This document shows, in pieces, positions 1 to 10,289 of a stretch of 64,000 nt of DNA (the stretch's first letter is position 1; every line of letters begins with the position of its first letter). The translations under genes were made by a program, and so were the position numbers. The notes beneath the pieces were generated by a model. It was not told the DNA's origin. It saw only the letters and a list, made by a program, of their open reading frames with translations, and did no database searches. Source of the stretch: Dimorphilus gyrociliatus (taxonomy: Eukaryota > Annelida > Polychaeta > Dinophilidae); the NCBI GenBank assembly GCA_904063045.1, contig CAJFCJ010000018.1:434001-498000 (forward strand). The letters are read 5' to 3'.

Positions 1-1358
1 CAACGTATTATTGATGACCTTCGTTTTATATTTTTGAGCGCCAACATAAATATTACAATATGGATCAGATTTGCCTTTGCCTACTAAATTAAAATCTGCT
101 TTTTTCAAGTCTCGAGCTTCATAAACATGTAAACGAATGACTCCTTGTGGAACTGGATACTTGAGTTTATTGAGATCGATACCGTGTCCGAGAGATATGG
201 AATATTTGTTGGGATTCACTAAGTAGTAAGCAAGTTGGTCTTCTAATACAGATCTTATTGTATCGCTACATTGATAAAAATAAATTAACATAGTAAATAA
301 CTCAATACAAGCTCATTACTTTAGAAGGGGAAAGTCCAAAAGATTTGCAACATTTGTTAAGTCGAAGTCAACTGTCTTTATAAAAAAAAATATATGGCAT
401 TTAAAAACGTAATATAAGGAAAACAAACTGGTCGAGTTGTGAAAAAAACACTTAAACCACCAATCAGAGGAACTTTGCCAATTAGTGGACTGAAAAGACA
501 TCTCAGCTGACCATGCACTTGGAGATTCTTTATACCGGCCTGAAATCCTTTTATGGTCACTTTTATTTCGGAATCGCTTGTGAAACTGAAAATAAACTGG
601 ATAGATATGAATAGTCCATTGTTCAAGAAAATACTTGATTTCCATGTCAAGAATTATTTCATCTCGTCGTACATGATCCGTATAAACTTTTATGCCACCT
701 ATTCTGGGGGGTGTATCTCCTACGTCAACCCTTTCAAAACGAAAAGGCTTCAATGACTTTGGTAGCGAGTTACTAATGGAAGGTTCTATAGTATTTTTTA
801 TCAGATCTTGAACGTATTCCCCAATGAATGGCCACATCTGTTTGATCATCTAGACAATATTCATAAAATGAAATTTTTTATTTGAAAGTACCAGCTGTTT
901 TATTATATATAGGCAGGCCAAAGGTAATATATTTTGTATTTACATACCTTATTTAACCACTCCGCCCTTTCTACATCGGGAAAAAATACCTACAAATATG
1001 ATTATTTAAATTATTGTATTATGAAAGGTTCACAAAAACTTAAGGAGTAACTTTTTACCCAAGAGGGTAGCTCGTCCAATCTATTTGTTATAGCTGCTCT
1101 TTCATCCCGCACAGCCTGCTTCGCATATTCCAAACGAATTTCATTTTTTCTTGTGTATTCCTGGTGAGCCATATAAAAAAACAAGCCAAGCAAGATCCAA
1201 CTCGTAGAAAACTGCATATAGCCTGCAAACCATGTCCCTAAGAGGACGCCCGACATTTTGAAATACTTTTTCAAAAGCGTCAGCAGCCTAGGTGGTTCGA
1301 AGGATGTCTTCTTCTCTGTTACAGATTTTTCTTCCTTTACCTCACTTGAACTATCCAT
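1..1358 (-). CDS. Extended synaptotagmin (E-Syt), N-terminal part, runs off left edge
   Basis: Lipid-transfer tether between the ER and plasma membrane. Six exons are readable (1059-1358, 948-989, 635-849, 429-585, 320-375, 265 to the edge), joined in phase by introns of about 50-100 bp. The N-terminus holds a hydrophobic hairpin (residues about 33-60) as in E-Syts, followed by FFPDVERAEWLNK and an SMP domain with PPRIGGIKVYTD and GKVPLIGGLSVFF, then the start of a C2A domain (GVIRLHVYEARDLKKAD, SDPYCNIYVG). The ATG at 1358 was chosen; the longer open frame to 1391 begins with TTG. The remaining C2 domains lie outside the window. E-Syt identity is secure; which paralogue is not clear. Confidence 0.93.
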
Positions 1359-2039
1359 TCTCGAAACAAGCGTTGCCGTCAAACTTTTCAATACAATGGG
1401 ATACTAAAAAGTTTAAAGAGTTTTGACTAATTATATGCTGACTCTTTAAGATCTCAATTAAAAGTTTGAAAATGGTATTCAAACAAATATTTAAGTCGCC
1501 ATTTTTGAATTATCATTTAGTCCACAGTATCGAGTATGCGTACCTGTCAGATGTCACCACTATTCATATTTTCATAAGGCCTATAAATGATAATATTCTT
1601 GTTGAGTTAACACTTAGATACCGAATTTGCCACTGTAGAACTTATAATAGTTCAAAAGAGTGACACAGTTTACATCGTAAATTACTAATTTACGCCGTCC
1701 TTTCGACAATAATATTTAATCATCTATTTGTTTTTATTCAATAATCAGTTTCATAAAAAGTAGAGAGCATAGACTTTAGAAAACATTTTTTAAATGCCTA
1801 TTTCATTTTGAATCTAGGATTACAAAAAGATATGAGAAGATTTCTCTTCGTAACCGATAAATATATACAATTTTTCGCATGATTCCTTGTTGACGTTAAA
1901 TTGTTCTGTATAGGCCCAATAAGAGTGCTTCAATAGCAAATCTTGGAAATCATGGATAATCTGGCTTAACTTAATAAGAGACACGCCCTCCGCATAGAAT
2001 AAAAGCAAAACTTTTTTGTGAATTTTAACACACTTCACT
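1359..2039. other. Intergenic region between E-Syt and opsin (divergent)
   Basis: This 680 bp holds the upstream regions of the leftward E-Syt gene and the rightward opsin gene. Short open frames here start with non-ATG codons, have no recognisable motifs and are AT-rich noise. No clear TATA box or RNA gene was seen. Confidence 0.5.
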
Positions 2040-3286
2040 ATGCTTGCTTCAAATAAAAGTTGGGCACGTAATTTTTTTTCTGGACAACAAGGGCTTGAAG
2101 TTCATCCATTCTGGCACAAATATGACATTCCCGGAATAAATCCAGCCTATCACTATGGTTTAGGCACTTATATTGGTTTCGTTTGTGTCCTGGGCACTTT
2201 GGGTAATTTGTTAGTTCTCTACCTTTTTACTGTGTAAGTTTGAATAGCTTTGATTAGGTTAATTCTAAAGATTTTTATTAATTGCCTCACAGAACCAAAA
2301 GTCTTCGCTCTCCCTCAAATTTGTTTATTCTTTCGTTAGCGCTAAGCGATGCGACTTTTTCAGCTATCAACGGTTTCCCGCTTTTAACAATATCTTCCTT
2401 TTATCGAAAATGGATATTTGGGAAGTTAGCATGTGAACTTTATTCAATGATAGGAGGTATATGCGGATTTGCGTCAATAAATGCTGTTGCTTTTATTGCT
2501 TTTGATCGATTTTTCGTAATTGCTTATCCATTTGATGCAATGAAAAAAATGACGAAAAAGAGAGCAATTCTTCAAATACTATTTTTATGGGCTTACTCAA
2601 TAGCATGGGCGCTTCCGCCAATGTTTGGCTGGGGAGCTTTCATTCCAGAAGGATTTCAAACAAGTTGCTCTTTCGACTATCTAACATTAACTTTGAATAA
2701 TGTACGTTAATGTAATTTTGGTTCAAGATAGTAATTCTATATTTTTCAGATTAGCTATGTATTTGCAATGTTCACATTTGCTTTCATCTTGCCGGTTCTT
2801 GTCATAATAATCTGCTACATTAACATAGTCCGGGCCGTCTCCAGCCAAGCTAAAACTATGTCAAAAACAGCAGAAAAAATGGGAGCAAAAACAACTAAGG
2901 ATGATCATAAACAAGAAATTCGGTTAGCAAAAATAGCTGCAGGAACTTTTACATTATTTCTCCTTTCGTGGTCACCTTATGCAATTGTTACTATTGGAGG
3001 AATGGCAGGTTTTCCCTGGCTAATAACCCCTTTTTCTTGTGAATTACCTGTAATGTTTGCCAAAATGTCGGCAGTTTATAACCCTTTACTTTATGCCCTA
3101 TCTCATCCTAAATTCAGAGCAGCTCTAAACGACAAAGTACCCTGGCTAACCATTTGCTGCCCAGCCATAGAGACTGCAGCAAAGAGTAGTCGATCTGGAA
3201 TAAAATCTACAACTGCAAAGCAGTCAAACGATTCTTCAACAGCAGTTGAGATGGAAACTGTTGTAGCTTCGACTGTCACAGCTTAG
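2040..3286 (+). CDS. Rhabdomeric (Gq-type) opsin
   Basis: Light-sensing seven-transmembrane receptor, 379 residues in three exons (2040-2233, 2293-2701, 2750-3286). Visible hallmarks are the N-terminal HPFWHKYDIP..NPAYHY segment typical of r-opsins, the TM1 GTLGN motif, the retinal-binding lysine in TM7 within MFAKMSAVYNP, NPLLY, and the Gq-opsin tail motif HPKFR. ECL2 carries PEGFQTSCSFD, with the Glu at the usual secondary counterion site. The DRY position reads DRF. TM6 has LLSWSPYA. The Lys plus HPKFR make a visual-type r-opsin much more likely than a peropsin or other GPCR. It is convergent with TTI2, with only 96 bp between the stop codons. Confidence 0.95.
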
Positions 3287-3382
3287 CGATATTGATTCGT
3301 AAAACTCTCAAAAAGTATGAATTTTGTGATGACCATTCTAAGGGAAAGTAAACAAAAGTCAAATACCTTTGAGGGTACTTTA

Positions 3383-4762
3383 TTAACTAGACAGGTTCAT
3401 GCACTTTATGTATACGCCACTGAAGTCTTTATTAATATTCAAATTAACGAAATATCGAAAGTCCAAATCTTTGCCTAGAATTATTAAAATGTGCACAATT
3501 TTATCGAATATGTCTGATTCCATTTGAGTATCAAAGTTAAATTTTTTCATTGTAATATTATACAATAAAGCATTGATTTCTCTATGAATAAACTTTCGCC
3601 GATGCATAATACGCTTGGGTGCCCACTTGATAATTTCTATTAGAAGATCCAATCCAATTTTCACTATATTCTCATTAGGAGACTGAAAAAGTTCAAACAA
3701 TAATTCCAATAGTCCTGTCAAATGTCTTACAACAGACAGTCCCAATGAAGGTATAAAAGAAATGATTGTTTCAATCAAGTCACTTCGTTCCAAAATTTTG
3801 TTTTCAAGATACGAATCAAGAATCAGTTTTGAAAATACATCATCCCATCGACCAGGAAATCTTAAGCTGTCTTGATAATATGGTGAAGGTTCCAAGATTT
3901 CCAGATTTAGTTTTATGATTGGATATAATTTTCGTATAATTAATGAAGTTTTCAAATGAGTTTTTTTTTCAAGGGCATCAAAGATGACATATATATACTT
4001 AGATTGCCAGAGGTCAAACCTCTTAGAATTTTCCAAAATCCTTCTAATACAGTTCAATCCCATGATAATGTTTTCAGTTTTAAAATCATCAACAAACAGT
4101 AGTGAAGGAGTTACTAAAACTTCAAGATCATCATGGAATACATTAAGAAAAGAATGCTCAATAAAATATTCAAAAATAACACAATAACCATAATTTTTTC
4201 TCCAACTAGACCGTGTAATTTTTAACTTGAACATTTCAAGAAATTTATTCAGAATTGGCTTTTTGTTGATAACAACCGATATAGAGGAAGTCTTGTAATA
4301 GAGCAAGATAGAGTGAATAATGTTGTCGAATGATGATATTGTATCGTTCACAGGAGTAATCGTCTTCGAAAGATAAATGGTCAAAGTCAGAGTTAAATAT
4401 ATGGAAATGCTTTTTCCCTCCATATTGCAAACTCTGTTTTCTAACAAGAGATATGTGCTGACAATCTTCTCTAAAGATTTCCAAATGAAAGCTCTCTCCT
4501 GAACTGTTTGAGCGACATATTTTTAAATATTTCATATTTAATAATATAAGCTACCTGTTAAGAAATTAAATTGTACATGATCCAATTCATCAGTGTTTGT
4601 GACACAACAATAGTCAATGAGCACTTGTAAATTTTTCTCCATGACGTTATCGCTAATACTAAAATTATTTATTCAGTATGATGCAAGCAGACTTTTATTC
4701 ACTTACTTTTCAGATTTCATCAATTTTTCAATAAGAGGCGCAATTGTTTTGAATGTCTTCAT
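3383..4762 (-). CDS. TTI2: TELO2-interacting protein 2 (TTI2)
   Basis: Subunit of the TELO2-TTI1-TTI2 cochaperone that helps mature PI3K-like kinases such as mTOR, ATM and ATR. Three exons (4707-4762, 4555-4658, 3383-4503) sum to 1281 bp and 426 residues; introns are 48 and 51 bp. The protein is all-helical and HEAT-like. Best family matches are VDDFKTENIIMGLNCIRRIL, the GRWDDVFSKLI segment and the PSLGLSVVRHLTGLLELL helix, all in the expected order for TTI2. The first exon starts MKTFKTIAPLIEKL. Start codons of TTI2 and PRC1 diverge from a 475 bp interval. Recognition is by family pattern, so a distant HEAT protein is possible but unlikely. Confidence 0.8.
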
Positions 4763-5131
4763 GTTAAAATACAAGATAATATTAAAAAAACTATATATTT
4801 GAGAAAAAAATTCCAGTTGCGTTTTATTTATCTTAAAAATCTGTGATCAATTTAATATTTAGAAAAACTCTAGTCCGTTATAGTATGACACACTAATGTC
4901 GTCTGCACAGATATTCGACTTCAACCATATTATATGGATCAGGTAACCTGTTTACAAAAGGGCTTGGAATATTTTAAAATTATATTCGTGGCTATCAATT
5001 AACGTAATTTATATTTAAAATTTCCATTGGTAATATTTTTGCAAAAACCGAAATAATAAAACGTCTTCACTTTTAAATACCGGAAACAGCATAAAATTTA
5101 CGAATTATATGCGCGACTTCCAAAAATTCGA

Positions 5132-5160
5132 CCAATCAGCGAGCAAGCTGACATTTTGAA
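5132..5160 (+). promoter_or_regulatory. CCAAT box plus CHR-like element upstream of PRC1
   Basis: A CCAAT box (5132-5136) is followed 18 bp later by TTTGAA (5155-5160), which matches the cell-cycle homology region core. The pair sits 78 bp upstream of the PRC1 start codon. In vertebrates, G2/M genes including PRC1 use this CCAAT/CHR arrangement through NF-Y and MuvB complexes. Motif match only. Confidence 0.4.
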
Positions 5161-5237
5161 ATAAACGACGGCGAAGTCCTCAATTTCACAAGAGAACGTT
5201 TTCATGAATTCTACTTGATAATCTGTACTTTAAACTT

Positions 5238-8140
5238 ATGGATTGTGATCAGTAAGTAAAATAATGAAGTAAATTTATTGCTATTGCTTAAGCCTGTTCT
5301 TACAGAGAAGTAGCTGTCGTGATAGACGCCAGCAAAATTAAGGTGTCGGAAGGCATATCACTACTAAGTGAAATATGGAAAGATATTGGAATTAGTGGTT
5401 CTATCAGAACAGAAAGATTGAAGGTTTATACACATTTTACAATTGACAATAGCACTTTCTTACTGTTTTTAGGCCGTGAAAAATCATATTGTTAATATAG
5501 TCGATGAGATGACTAGAGAGGAAAGTGAATTACGAGATAAGCTTTTGAAAAATGTAGAAAAGTTGACGAATGAAGTACAAGATTTAAATAAGGAGCTAGA
5601 TCTTGAAATAGTGACTCCGTCAGAAGAATTAACAATTCTCCAAGTAGGCGCTATGTTTTTAGAATTGATATTTTGTTATTATTATTATTAAATAGTTGGA
5701 AAAAGAACTCAGAAGAAAGAGGGATGATTTGGGAAAAATAAAGCAACAACGAATGAAAGTTGCAGAAGAGCTTAAAGAAGAGGATCAAAAGTATTGCAAT
5801 ATGCTTGTGGTAAGTTTATACCCAAACTAGATGGAATATTAATAACGTGTATGACAGACTACTCCCTACTACCTACCATCCAATTCTATACCGACATTGA
5901 ACCAACTAGAAGAGCTGGAGCAACACATCAAAAAGTCAAAAATCGACTACGATCAAAGACTGGCTACTTTTCAAGATTATCGCTCTAACATAAAAAAGCT
6001 TTTGGACATTTTAGAAATAACCGCAAATGATAGCTTCCAAAGTGAAATAATTAATGAAGATGTATCTGAGTTTTGCTTGTCCAGAGAAAACCTTCAACGT
6101 GTTCATCGGTTAGTAGATTACTACCAAGTGTTTATTCAATTGAAGTAATTTAAAATTGTACTTCAGACTGGAATTAGATTTGGAAAACCAAAAACAATCC
6201 AATATAAAACAAGCAAAGAATCTTCGCGAAAAATTGGAAAGTTTGTGGAATCGTTTGCAAATAGGAGAAGAGGAACGTGGAAGGTTTTGCTCTTTCCATA
6301 CTGGATTTAAACCATCCACTTTAGTGGCAGTAAGTATTGCGGAGAACAAAAAAACATAAAAAGCTAATGGAATACTTTCCCTCATTTAAACTTTCAAGTT
6401 AAGAAAGGAAATAGACAAATATGAAATTCTTAAAAAAGAAAATGTATCCAAAGTTATAGAAGCCACAAGAAGTGAACTAGAAAAATGGTGGGAGAAATGC
6501 TTCTACTCACAGCAACAAAAATCTTCTTTTGAAGAATTTTTTAGCAGTAAGTTATTTAAGTTATATTACCAATTTATATTTTAAATATTTTTACAGTTGA
6601 CTTCACCGAAGAAGTGCTGGAGAGGCATGAAAAAGAGCTAGAAAAGGTCAAAACATTTTATCAAGAAAATGAGTTTATTTTTCAGCAGGTGTTTATTGAT
6701 AACTAAGAAAATTTATACACTTAATTCAAGTTTAATTAAACTTAGATCCACCAATATCAAGCAATGTGGTGGGAGTATCTTGAGTATGAGAGAAGGGCTC
6801 AGGATCCTAATAGATACAACAACAGAGGTGGAAAAATACTCAAAGAGGAAAAGCATCGTAAAAAATTAGAGAAGGAACTACCGAAACTTGAAAATAAATT
6901 ACTGTCAGATGTATCAGAATGGGAATTAAAAATTGGAAAGAATATTCTAGTGGAAGGCGTCCGATTTGTTGACTTTGTTCATATTCAAAAGGAGAATTAT
7001 GAACTGCAAAAACAGAAAGAAAAGGATATAAGAGTGAGAATATTACAGTTTTTTCATTATTTTATGATTTACTGATAATTTTAGAAACAGCAAAAAGAAA
7101 AGGAAATGGAAAAAGAAATGAGATATGGAAGTAAGCCAACCGTAGCCCCAGGGAAGAGGCGTTTTATGGGAACGACAACTCTTGCAACAAAATCTCCTAA
7201 AATTCGCAAAGTGTGTCCGGTTTGTAATAAGTATTTACTGTCTTGATTTATCGCCAAGTTTTTACATTCATATACTTGGTAATAAGCACATAATTACTAC
7301 CAATGTTAAAAGCACTTGAAAGCTTATATGGCAATGCTTCAAGCCTTATTCATTTGCATGCTACCTTTTGCCTCCGTTTTGTTTAGATATGTGTTATTCT
7401 ATACGTTACAGAAGGACGGTGGCGTTTTGAGCTCCGAAAGCGAAGGTAGCACAGCTGTTTCCATTAAGATGAAACATGTTAGTATAGCATTTATGCTGTG
7501 ATATTACAATGTTTCAAGTATCGGCCTTTGCTTAACCCTGCTTGCTTAATTATAATTTTTGTACTCTGAGGGATCAGTGATTTCTACTTCATCATTTCTA
7601 GTTATCAAAAATAACTCTCTGTTAATGTTTTAACTAAGTTTTTGTTTCCCAATTAACGTTTAAACAGGAAAATGAAACCTATCGTACACCCGGTAGAACA
7701 CCTGGAAGAAGTCAGGCTGCTCTTACACCTTTATCTACAATAAAAGTTAAACCTCGGTTGGGTATTAATTATCCTAATTCACCAATGATTCGAAAGGTAG
7801 AAGAAAACTAATTTGTTTACTGTCTGTCTGTTTGGCTGTTGAATCTACAACCAACTATTGAACAAAAATGTTAAAATCATTTTTTATACAGACACCTTTG
7901 AAAAACACCACAGCCGTAAGAAAAGTTCTTTCAGAAAAAAATTCAGAGATATCCAAACGAAACAATGAGGCCTCTATAGCATCTGTTCCTAATTATGCGG
8001 AGTTTGAGGTGGGTGGGCTTTTGTCCATTGTTTCTTTGTGAAAAGTAAACATTTTTTAATTTTAGGAAGAACTCGCTGAAAAACCTAACTGCCGAAGCAG
8101 CGTAATGCCTGGACATGACAGAAAAGTGGCATACTTGTAA
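5238..8140 (+). CDS. PRC1: PRC1/MAP65/Ase1 antiparallel-microtubule crosslinker
   Basis: Crosslinks antiparallel microtubules in the central spindle during cytokinesis. Thirteen exons (5238-5251, 5306-5423, 5473-5643, 5696-5809, 5858-6108, 6167-6329, 6399-6546, 6597-6688, 6746-7033, 7085-7210, 7668-7796, 7892-8008, 8066-8140) sum to 1806 bp, 601 residues, close to human PRC1 (620). The N-terminal dimerisation rod has LLSEIWKDIGIS and TILQLEKELR; the rod continues with DEFCLS-like EFCLSRENLQRVH and LWNRLQIGEEER. The spectrin-like microtubule-binding domain has WWEKCFYSQQQ, RRAQDPNRYNNRGGKIL and LKEEKHRKKLEKELPKLE. The C-terminal region is basic, with TPGRTPGR and several Ser/Thr-Pro sites, as expected for CDK regulation. 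Intron 10 (457 bp) is much longer than the rest. Confidence 0.96.
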
Positions 8141-8595
8141 AACTCATATCAATTCTTTTTGCTTAACTTTTTACTGAATCTTAAATTATATATTCACATT
8201 AATTTAAAGGATTGTTTCATATTATTTTTACCTATGTTTCTGATCATATAAAAGAATTATATACATGTATAGAAAAACATGTCTTACAAACGATTACCTT
8301 GAAAAGTTATTAACTTTGGATTACAAGACTTTCAAAATATAATAATAATAGCAACCGAGGATTGCAAAAAAAATTTAAATAAAGTAACGATTATACTATT
8401 TCTTCAACCAGAAGTGTTATTTCATTAATTGACCTATATTTTGCAAATAGTGTTATAGCATATAGGTTAATCAAAGTGTTTATTATTAAAATATTTATTT
8501 TGAATAAAAGACAGTAAGTTTTTCAAAAATAGAATAAAAATTCTAGAATATTCATCTATCGAAACAAAAAAAAATAAAAAAAACATTTCAAAATT
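8141..8595. other. Convergent 3' intergenic region, AT-rich
   Basis: These 455 bp separate the stop codons of rightward PRC1 and the leftward ITIH-type gene. The sequence is AT-rich, with several AATAAA-like signals on both strands that could serve polyadenylation. No gene was seen. Confidence 0.55.
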
Positions 8596-9873
8596 TTAAT
8601 ATTGAATAAAATCTCTAACTTTAAATGGATAAAGAGCCTGACTAGGAGCTACCAACCAGCATCGGGATCCTCCACGTGTAGCCAATTTAGCTGGAAAATA
8701 TTTTTCTTTTATAAAAACAGCACCATATGGCTGGTCAAATTGAACACTATTTTCGGAACCCAGGTAATTTTTTTTTGCCTCACCCAATATTCCCCCAATA
8801 TATTCATCCATTTCGTCATGTTCTTCAATGTGAATGTCTAGATGTTCCCTCTTATCAAAATGTTTAGCTAAATTAACTCTTACAACCATAGTTCTGGATG
8901 ATTTTCCTGTTGTTACCATCATAGACTTTTCATCTTTTGATTTGCCCATGCTCAAATGTATGTTGCCCATAACATAACCACCAAAATTGCCCCAAGTCAA
9001 ACTGGTATTAACTACTTTATCTGTTGTTATCATTACAACATTGTTTGCAGATCTTACTGAGACTGCATGAAAATATCTGTCATCTAAAACATGCGCAGAA
9101 ACAGACCAACCAGCTTTAGTATCATTTAATAAGATGAGCTCTTCCCCAGCTCTACCAATAATATCAAAACAAAGTGGTAATTTGCTAAGGCTGCCATAAA
9201 CCAAAAAATGAGGATCGCCTTCCGCCCCGGGCACAGATTTACACGATAAAGGCATACAAATGATATCATTTTCTTCATTAGAATCTGTAAATGAACTTTT
9301 TAACATTCTTCTGCCAGATTTTAAAGGTACATTTATTCTCTCGCTTTTTATACAGCCGCAAATTTCTAGTTGCTTACTACATTGGGCGGAGGAAATATTT
9401 ATGGTGCATCCCAAAGTCACTGTTTTCACTTGATTAATATTTAGAGATGTAACAGTATCGTCTGAAGAAGACACTTGCCATGACTGTACACTACTGCCCT
9501 CATTTTTAGACACAACCTACAATATAATACAACCTATGAATATAATTTATATGAATATAATTGAAACTAATACTGACGTCAAGTCGAAAAGCAAAATTAT
9601 TTTCAAGTGGTTTAATTGGAGGAGGTATATTTGCATTCCCGTTGTTTCTAATTTTTAAAGCAACTTTAATTTGCACTGGTTGGTCTCTTTCGACTTGCAA
9701 AATCGCCTCAAAGCCAGGCAAAGCTTCCAAACTGACAGCTTCAATATCAGTCAGAACAGTAGCTATATAACAAATTTTCATGAAATCAAAGATCTAATTT
9801 CATAAACATAAAAAAGGGTCTTACCTGAACCAAACGAAATGCAAGCTATAAAAAAGAAAACCAAACCTGTCAT
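8596..9873 (-). CDS. Short secreted protein with ITIH C-terminal (ITI_HC_C) domain
   Basis: Three exons (9825-9873, 9578-9762, 8596-9516) give 1155 bp and 384 residues. It starts with a clear signal peptide (MTGLVFFFIACISFGS). Residues about 20-160 look like a beta-sandwich. The second half matches the inter-alpha-trypsin inhibitor heavy chain C-terminal domain: GAEGDPHFLVYGSLSKLPLCFD, with IIGRAGEELILLND, hydrophobic beta strands and EYIGGILGE near the end. The VIT and von Willebrand A domains of full ITIH chains are absent, so this is a stand-alone form. In full-length family members this region follows the vWA domain and includes the hyaluronan-attachment end. A GDPHF-type vWD domain is a possible alternative. 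It lies 417 bp downstream of the large secreted gene on the same strand. Confidence 0.72.
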
Positions 9874-10289
9874 GTCTGCGATTAAAATAAATCTAAAGTT
9901 AGCCTCTAATGTACTTAATATATACGAAATATTGAGTACTGTGCTAGCTTCAGACTGAGTAATTTTTGACATTATTCAAAACAACAAACGAAAAATGTCC
10001 AAAAAAAACTAAATATAGAGAGCAACTCTTTAACTCTATAATATATTGGAATGAAGTCGCCAAGAAATTGAATTTTTTGGAATATGTAAATATTTTTAAA
10101 GCAAAAAAAATCAGCCATTTTGCATTGTTTTAAAACTAGAGTTTAAGTTTACAAGTGCAAAACTTTGTAGTTAAAATAAAAAACACATTTGTCTTCATTT
10201 TAGAAAAAAACCAGGGACAATCATAGCGCGATAAAACGTAAAGCTTGTATTTTATCATATATAGTGTAGTAATTATATATTTGTTAAGA

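Noticed and set aside
1820-2038. 72-codon minus-strand frame upstream of the opsin
   Set aside because: Starts with GTG, has no family features and overlaps the likely opsin promoter.
7316-7501. 61-codon frame within PRC1 intron 10
   Set aside because: No motif, non-ATG context consistent with intronic noise, flanked by good splice sites that remove it.
8602-8841. Plus-strand frame opposite the ITIH-type gene
   Set aside because: Shadow of the minus-strand coding exon.
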